A DNA stretch of 13,944 nucleotides, taken from Saccoglossus kowalevskii. Its lineage: Eukaryota > Hemichordata > Enteropneusta > Harrimaniidae. The stretch lies in the NCBI RefSeq assembly GCF_000003605.2, contig NW_003128381.1, positions 2,361-16,304 of the forward strand, given 5' to 3'. Below the pieces are notes generated by a model, which did not search any database, was not told the origin of the DNA, and worked only from the letters and a program-made list of their open reading frames with translations. How positions within the stretch are numbered: the first letter of the stretch is position 1; each line of letters starts with the position of its first letter. Of the stretch, positions 8,770 through 13,944 are shown in pieces. The translations under genes and the position numbers were made by a program.

Positions 8770-8775
8770 ATTAAA
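8770..8775 (+). promoter_or_regulatory. Candidate polyadenylation signal of START gene 1
   Basis: ATTAAA, the commonest variant signal, lies 123 bp after the stop codon and before the TTAA-flanked element. No transcript evidence is available. Confidence 0.4.
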
Positions 8776-8825
8776 GTAATCTAATCAATATAATAATGCA
8801 GAATAATTCAATATTCTCAAATTAA

Positions 8826-9717
8826 GGTAGAGATGCAGGTTCGTGGGCACTTGGGAGTGAATTTTTTTTTGCCTTTTATTATCCAAACAGTCTTGTCTAT
8901 AGACTGTTAAAATTTTGTAGAATTGTGAATAGTGGGTCATACTCAAAAAACGATTTTAAAATATAAATAACAAGAGCAAACATTATCTCGTTTGAATGCT
9001 TAACAAGATTTAGCAAGGCTGTACATAAATAATAAAAAAAGAAACATGGTGAAAAAAGAAATGACGGGATCTCCATATTATGCACTATATTTAACTTTTA
9101 ACAAAATGATAATACATTTAAAATTTGAACTGTTACAGCCATTTTAATTATGAACATTAGCAAACTTCTTACTGAGTGAAGTGTTATGCAAATTAGCAAT
9201 TATCTCAGCCTCTTTTTAGTGCACATCCCAGAACTTTAAAAAAAATAACTCCCATACGCTTTGACCTTTTGTTTTGAAATTTTCACAAATGATTGACAAT
9301 GTGTTTATCAGGCATTGTTTTTGGTTGAACAGTGTTACAGCAATCGTACAGACAACTAGCCTGGGTGTTAATTTATGCATAAACTTGAAGTAGTGAAATT
9401 TGAGCTGCTGCCCTGCAAAATTGACAACTGGTAGACAGGTTCCAAAACGGCACTTTTTCCATAGTAAACAGATGTACCCATAAACCAATTTTGACAGGAA
9501 ACAGAAGCTTGGTTTAGAAGCTATTTTTTTTTTAATCACTTTTGACCAAAAAAACACATTTTTGTTCATATTTCAAACTACAGTGTCCATAAAAAACAAA
9601 TACTAACAATTCATACAATAAGCTTTCCGAAAATATATAGCTTTGTGGACAAGGGAGGTCATCTTGGTTTCCTAATTAACCAATTAAAATACCTGTCAGG
9701 TAAACTGCATCTCTACC
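8826..9717. mobile_element. 892-bp TTAA-flanked inverted-repeat element
   Basis: The left end reads TTAA|GGTAGAGATGCAG (TTAA at 8822-8825) and the right end CTGCATCTCTACC|TTAA (TTAA at 9718-9721), giving perfect 13-bp inverted ends with a TTAA target duplication. TTAA targets are typical of piggyBac and Kolobok transposons; the GG start fits Kolobok better. Minus-strand open frames inside (8897-9085 and 9216-9569) show no transposase motif I can recognise, so this is probably a non-autonomous copy. It sits between the two convergent START genes, just past the plus-strand gene's likely 3' end. Confidence 0.8.
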
Positions 9718-9721
9718 TTAA

Positions 9722-10194
9722 CATATTCTATTTAAGTCACTATTAAAGCATTGTTTGCATCTACACATACAGTAATTATATTGAAATCAATTGACTTTGT
9801 TTAATTGTTGATAAGCAATACTTGCATTGAACTAGAGGGTACAGGCAGTGTATGCATATTAAATTCTCTTAGTTTTACAAATATCGGTAACAATCACGCC
9901 AGGAGATATACTTGACACATTTATCGAATAGGGTCCGCACATTAATTGATAAAGCTTGAAGTTAATCTGTACTGCTGATATATTCACAGGGTCAGTGTTA
10001 TTCATGTGCACTCTAGCATCAAAGCATATTTCACAGAACTATGTATCGTACACCAAATTCTTTATTTTAATTATCTGGCCAATAGTATCATCGTATATCG
10101 TACATTTATATTGTCTGGATAATAGTAAAATCGTATATCGCTCATCGTACACTTGTGTAACCTATGAACAATATTTTTGTAATTTATATGTAAT
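9722..10194. other. Intergenic sequence between the START genes
   Basis: This is AT-rich with no recognisable gene. A diverged two-copy tandem with a 40-bp period lies at about 10072-10150 (TCTGGCCAATAGTA and TCTGGATAATAGTA, each followed by ATCGTATATCG). The open frame 9956-10252 crosses it and has no known features. Confidence 0.5.
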
Positions 10195-10200
10195 TTATTT
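10195..10200 (-). promoter_or_regulatory. Candidate polyadenylation signal of START gene 2
   Basis: AATAAA on the minus strand, 155 bp after the stop codon of the minus-strand START gene. A second AATAAA lies at 10061-10066. Confidence 0.45.
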
Positions 10201-10355
10201 AATCAAGTTGTCACAATTTTTGATACGAATAAACACTATTTCAGAGTCGTAATCACCCTGTTTTTGCATTGCTCGCGCCGTTTCAGCTTGACTGTCTTTT
10301 CTGATTGCCGGGTAACGTCTTGCCTGTCTACTCTGCTTTGCGAAATTGTTGAGTT

Positions 10356-10494
10356 CTACAACTGTGTCACTCCTTTGGCAAGGTCCTCGACGAAGTCAAG
10401 CTGAGTACCAGGAATGAATTTTTCCACTAAAGACTTTGGTGACAAGTGGCCTTCGAACTGGGTAATGTTCACGCCACGCGTCTTGTTTGGGTTC
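10356..10494 (-). CDS. START gene 2, exon 6 (C-terminus)
   Basis: This follows the acceptor TTGTTGTTCACACAG. The first base completes a Gly codon, then N-P-N-K-T-R-G-V-N-I-T-Q-F and the C-terminal helix ending T-Q-L. The stop TAG is at 10358-10356. The frame runs on to 10607 upstream only as intron read-through. Confidence 0.9.
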
Positions 10495-12358
10495 CTGTGT
10501 GAACAACAAGAAATCATCTCATCTTTGAGGTGGGGAAAAACAAATGTTCGATTGATGAAATAATGGCGTAGAGGAATACTGCGTGACGGACAAAACAAAA
10601 CCCCCAAATAATTTCTATACGTTCATAAATACCCGAACAGTCTTAGACACTGAATGCGTGACAAATAGCTCCCATTGTCAGACTATGGTGATTGCATTTA
10701 CTGGCTTACCCGTCAACGTTGTACAGAAAAACAGCTGATGGGTAGGTGACACCTCTCACGGCACCCTTGGTTTCTGGGTAATCTGGATGTTCGACACTTA
10801 CATCTATAAAGAATATAAACACGACTGTTTAAAATTTATCTTAAGCTATTCAAAGTGTAAACTATTTGTTCTCTCGAAAATCGACTTAAAAGTTCTTGAT
10901 AGACAAGGATACAACAATGCAGTTACAAACACACGATTTGATTTTATAATTACAATTTTTGAGGTTGAAATTTTACATCAGAAAATACAGGAATTGGAAC
11001 TATGCAAAATCCGCCGAACCCGTGTATATCATATGCTTACAACGAAGGCTTAAGTTACATGGGACATTGAGTATGTATCTGGCATTGTCCCGTGATATCC
11101 CGTTGTATTCATAAGTGATTCTATTTTGGATAGTCGCGATACCAAGATTCCGAACAAAATAGTGCGCAATCACAGGGTTGTGATGTAAAAACTGTACATG
11201 GTCGTACCATCCTGGATGCGCTGATGCAAACGGTGGCCAATGGAGAGACAATAACAACTGTGAAATAATAAGATTAAAACAACGCTCCTTCACGTTATGG
11301 CATTTCCAACGAGTAATAAAGAAAACGATCCCTCTGAGACCTCAATGGCATTTTGATCATATGTCATAAGAAAACGTTGCAGAGTTTAAAGTCCAGCAGA
11401 AAAAAAATACATTAGATAATTACGAGCAGAATACTTACAGTACACTACGATCACATTCTTTTCTGGTATTCTTTTGAAACAAATCAAGTCAATAAAATCC
11501 CTGGACGAAATCAGTCCCGCCATCATAGAGGGCGTCAGCGATCGAACTATATTCATGCCCTGCAAAATGCAATATGTGTATAATATGATATAATATCCTT
11601 GTGTCAATTATATTTAATATCCGTCAAATAATTCCTGTTACCAATTATAAGTCATTTGCTTGGCAGTTTAAAATCTATATAGCGTTCCACTGTGTACACG
11701 CCGCTTTACTCATTCATAGTTATAGTAGCAATAATATAACATTACCCAGTCTGCAAACGTCGTGCACACATGACAAAATGTCATAAGCGGTGTGAAAACA
11801 AAACAACAGCAACTTACGTCACCAATTTGTTTCAATGTCGTCTGGTCTTTTATAGATCTATCAAACTTTGCATGTTTAGCATTATCGTATATAAGATCAA
11901 GGCATTTCTCTGGAGACGCTTCTATATTGTACGTGGTTTTGTGTCTGTAAAGTCGAAAAGAACAATTTACAGATCACAAATAGGCAATAACAAGGAGATA
12001 ACGCGACACGTTCGTTGCCAATGTTACGAAATATTTTATTTTTATTTTTAAAAGAATGTTTAGATGTCAAACACATAAGTATTTGTTTCCATATTTGTTT
12101 CATGAACGGATGCACTAAGGATTCTGATTGGACGCACTTTTACAATCAAGTCATTGATGCATTGCAGTGAGTTGGTGTATGAGCTCAGGACACCTTCTTT
12201 CAGATGTTTGAGGTATGAGTAAGGGACAGAGGTACGTTGGCCCTTGGTTTATACCTCCATTTTAGCCGCTATAGTTTCACTTTCTTTTAAATAATAAGTA
12301 ATACTTACAAGGTGCCGTTGAAATCTGGAGAAGGTTTTGTAAACACCTGAGCATGTTT
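10356..12358 (-). CDS. STARD5-like: START-domain lipid-transfer protein, second paralog (exons 2-6, 5' partial)
   Basis: On the minus strand, joining 12358-12309, 11944-11818, 11559-11439, 10803-10710 and 10494-10356 gives 176 residues in one frame, ending at TAG. It covers a START domain from just after its N-terminal strand to the C-terminal helix: K-C-L-D-L-I-Y, P-S-M-M-A-G-L-I-S-S-R-D-F-I-D-L, V-E-H-P-D-Y-P, V-T-Y-P-S-A, N-I-T-Q-F and P-K-S-L-V-E-K-F-I-P. The V-E-H-P segment resembles vertebrate STARD5. Corresponding exons have the lengths and phases of the plus-strand gene, but introns are shorter (215-635 bp). Exon 1 was not found; the expected ~30 codons with the start probably lie beyond 13944. 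No frame breaks are seen, so the gene looks functional. Ligand unknown. Confidence 0.87.
10710..10803 (-). CDS. START gene 2, exon 5
   Basis: This 94-nt exon lies between CTTTATAG and GTAAGC. AT completes the Tyr codon begun in exon 4, followed by V-S-V-E-H-P-D-Y-P-E-T-K and T-Y-P-S-A-V-F-L-Y. It ends with GG of the shared Gly codon. It is too short for most ORF finders and was located through its paralog. Confidence 0.88.
10804..11438 (-). other. Intron 4 of START gene 2
   Basis: A 635-bp intron with a GTAAGT donor. It contains a 97-codon minus-strand open frame (11000-11293) of mixed, protein-like composition that I do not recognise. It has no visible splice sites joining it in frame to the neighbouring exons, so it is listed as unexplained rather than as a gene. 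Confidence 0.5.
11439..11559 (-). CDS. START gene 2, exon 4
   Basis: This 121-nt exon lies between CATTTTGCAG and GTAAGT. It encodes G-M-N-I-V-R-S-L-T-P-S-M-M and L-I-S-S-R-D-F-I-D-L, then P-E-K-N-V-I-V-V-Y and the split T. S-S-R-D-F replaces the S-P-R-D-F of the plus-strand paralog. Confidence 0.92.
11818..11944 (-). CDS. START gene 2, exon 3
   Basis: This 127-nt exon lies between CGACTTTACAG and GTAAGT. After completing exon 2's split Leu it reads H-K-T-T-Y-N-I-E-A-S-P-E-K-C and ends L-K-Q-I-G-D. The long open frames overlapping it on either strand are in other frames and are shadows. Confidence 0.9.
12309..12358 (-). CDS. START gene 2, exon 2
   Basis: This 50-nt exon lies between CTTGTTTTTCAG and GTAAGT. 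It encodes K-H-A-Q-V-F-T-K-P-S-P-D-F-N-G-T and the first two bases of Leu. It matches the paralog's exon 2 in length and phase. Confidence 0.87.
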
Positions 12359-12477
12359 CTGAAAAACAAGCAATAAATCAAATAAAGCTTAGAAAGATCT
12401 CCCATGTGCTGAGAGTATTGGAGACACATTAAATATAATTCAAAATTACTTGTCAGAGATAGTGATAGTGATGGAAA

Positions 12478-13537
12478 AACTAATAATGCAAATCAGAAAA
12501 TTAATATGAACAGATTTTAATGGAAAACCAATGAGGTCTGCGCAATGTAAATAGACCATCTATGTACCAAGTTTTATTGAAATGTGATTGGAACCCCAAA
12601 AAATTATAAGTTATTATGCTAATTAATTTTAACCCCAAACTAATCAGGTTTGTACTTTCTCCTAGAGCATCTTTGCACTAAGTTTCATTGAAATGGAATA
12701 ATTAGTATTTTAGATATCAGTGTGATAGCTTAAAAGTGGTTAATTATGTAAATTAGTAATTAATATGTACAGATTTTAACCCACAATTATCCAGGTCTGT
12801 CTATTGTCCTACAGCATCCATGTAGAAAGTTTCATTGAAATGTGATGATTAGTACTTGAGAAATCAGTGTGAAAGCTGAAAATTAATTAATTATGCAAAT
12901 CGGGTAATTAATATACACAATTATTTACCCTAAAATTAATCAGGTCTCTGGATAGTCCTAAAGGATCTATGTACCAAGTTTCATTGCAATGTGATAATTA
13001 GTACTTGAGATATCTGTGGAAAAGCTGAAAATTAACTAATTATGCAAATTAGGTAATTAATATGCACAAATATTTATCCCAAAACAATCAATCTCTGCAT
13101 AGTCCTTGAGTATCTATGTACCAAGTTTCATTGAAATGTAATGCTTACTACTTGAAACATCAAAAGCTGAAAATTGAAATGTGATGAAATGTGATGATTG
13201 AATTGTGACGATGAGTACATGAGATATCAGTGGAAAACCCGAAAATTGACTAATCATTATGCAAATTAGGTAATTAGTAATTAGGTAAATTTTACCAAAA
13301 ACTAATCAAAACCAAGCATTAGTTCAGAGCATCCATGTACCAAGTTTCATCAAAATCTAATAAGTGGTTCTTTAGATATCAATGGAACAGTCATGGAACA
13401 GCTAAAAATTATAATAATAATTAATATGCATGACATTTTACCAAAACCTAATCAAATCTGCGCATTAGCCCAGAGAATCTATGCACCAAGTTTCGTCAAA
13501 AACTGATGTATGGTTCTTGAGATATCAGTGGAACAGG
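12478..13537. repeat. ~147-bp tandem repeat family, about seven units
   Basis: The motif ACCAAGTTTCATTGAAATG, or a close variant, recurs at 12566, 12677, 12824, 12973, 13120, 13339 and 13485. Most spacings are 146-149 bp, with one short (111) and one long (219) interval. Each unit also has a GAGATATCAG-like piece and an ATTATGCAAAT/TAATTAATATG piece. Similar 'accaagtttcatt...gagatatc' repeats ending in a CA microsatellite are familiar from marine invertebrate genomes. The array lies in the 5' direction from exon 2 of START gene 2, either in its first intron or upstream. Confidence 0.92.
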
Positions 13538-13540
13538 CGG

Positions 13541-13568
13541 GCACATACACACACACATACACACATAC
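13541..13568. repeat. CA/CATA microsatellite
   Basis: CACATACACACACACATACA and following bases directly abut the 147-bp array. A CA tract at this edge is probably part of the same repeat family's structure. Confidence 0.85.
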
Positions 13569-13600
13569 TTGTATTGCTATATGTTCCGAGGACTTCATTG

Positions 13601-13640
13601 GATTAACTTTTAATATAGTTCAATTAACTTTTAATATAGT
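13601..13640. repeat. 20-bp tandem duplication
   Basis: ATTAACTTTTAATATAGTT occurs twice in a row, 20 bp apart and identical. Confidence 0.88.
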
Positions 13641-13692
13641 TGCGATATGAACTCGATTAAAATGCGTTCCTATATAGGGTTTGTTTTAATTG

Positions 13693-13708
13693 GAGTTTAA
13701 TTAAACTC
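13693..13708. repeat. 16-bp perfect palindrome
   Basis: GAGTTTAATTAAACTC equals its own reverse complement. The core TTTAATTAAA recurs in part in the adjacent 130-bp units. Confidence 0.75.
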
Positions 13709-13715
13709 AATTTCA

Positions 13716-13944
13716 GTGCAATACAATGGAGAATTGCATTTTAATTAAGTTTAATTAAACAAGAGTTGAATTTCCCGTGACTGAACATAGAAATGTTTGC
13801 GAAGCATAGGTTTAGTATCGGGGGAAGGTATGGTACAATTATATTAGTGCATACAATGGAGAATTGCATTTTAATTAAGTTTAATTAAACAAGAGTTGAA
13901 TTTCCCGTGACTGACATAGAAATGTTGCGATGATATAAGGTTTA
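13716..13944. repeat. ~130-bp tandem repeat, two units, running off the edge
   Basis: ATACAATGGAGAATTGCATT starts at 13721 and again at 13851. About 85 bp after each start is near identical, including TTAATTAAGTTTAATTAAAC and GAGTTGAATTTCCCGTGACT. The second unit continues to the window end, where GCGATGATATAAGGTTTA matches GCGAAGCATAGGTTTA of the first with small indels. More units probably follow. Confidence 0.9.

Noticed and set aside
9216-9569. 117-codon minus-strand frame as a gene
   Set aside because: It lies wholly inside the TTAA-flanked element, has no recognised domain, and its composition reflects AT-rich DNA (many F, K, L).
9956-10252. 98-codon plus-strand frame in the intergenic spacer
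   Set aside because: It crosses a short tandem duplication, has no motif, and runs over the likely polyadenylation region of the opposite gene.
10787-11053. 88-codon plus-strand frame
   Set aside because: It is antisense to exon 5 and intron 4 of START gene 2, with no recognised similarity.
11770-12115. Open frames 11770-12051 (plus) and 11897-12115 (minus) as separate genes
   Set aside because: Both overlap exon 3 of START gene 2 in other frames; the spliced frame has family similarity and correct phases.

Overview
The window is animal nuclear DNA: AT-rich, intron-rich, full of decayed mobile elements and minisatellites, with GT-AG splice sites and no operons. The repeat style (a CR1/Jockey-like LINE, short inverted-repeat elements, an 'accaagtttcatt' tandem family ending in a CA microsatellite) suggests a marine invertebrate. 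The sequence alone does not fix the phylum.

Layout: 1-1665 is a broken LINE on the minus strand, running off the left edge and split by a 216-bp inverted-repeat element (453-668) with a perfect 9-bp target duplication. 1666-2845 is non-coding flank holding a relic of a START-gene last exon (about 2110-2250) and the first copy of a 164-bp duplication. 2846-8647 is a complete six-exon gene on the plus strand encoding a 207-residue START-domain protein of the STARD4/5/6 type. Its large introns each carry a different tandem repeat. 8826-9717 is an 892-bp TTAA-flanked inverted-repeat element between the genes. 10356-12358 holds exons 2-6 of a second START-domain gene on the minus strand; its first exon was not found and probably lies to the right of the window. 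12478-13944 is tandem repeat DNA: a ~147-bp family, a CA microsatellite, then a ~130-bp TTAATTAA-rich unit that runs off the edge.

The two START genes are tail to tail. They share every splice phase visible in both, and four corresponding exons have identical lengths (50, 127, 121 and 94 nt). Their proteins are only moderately similar (18 of 40 residues identical over exon 4), so they are old paralogs rather than a fresh inverted duplication. The exon relic upstream of the plus-strand gene suggests the locus once held at least three copies. START proteins of this size are soluble cytosolic carriers of sterols or related lipids; the ligand cannot be read from this sequence.
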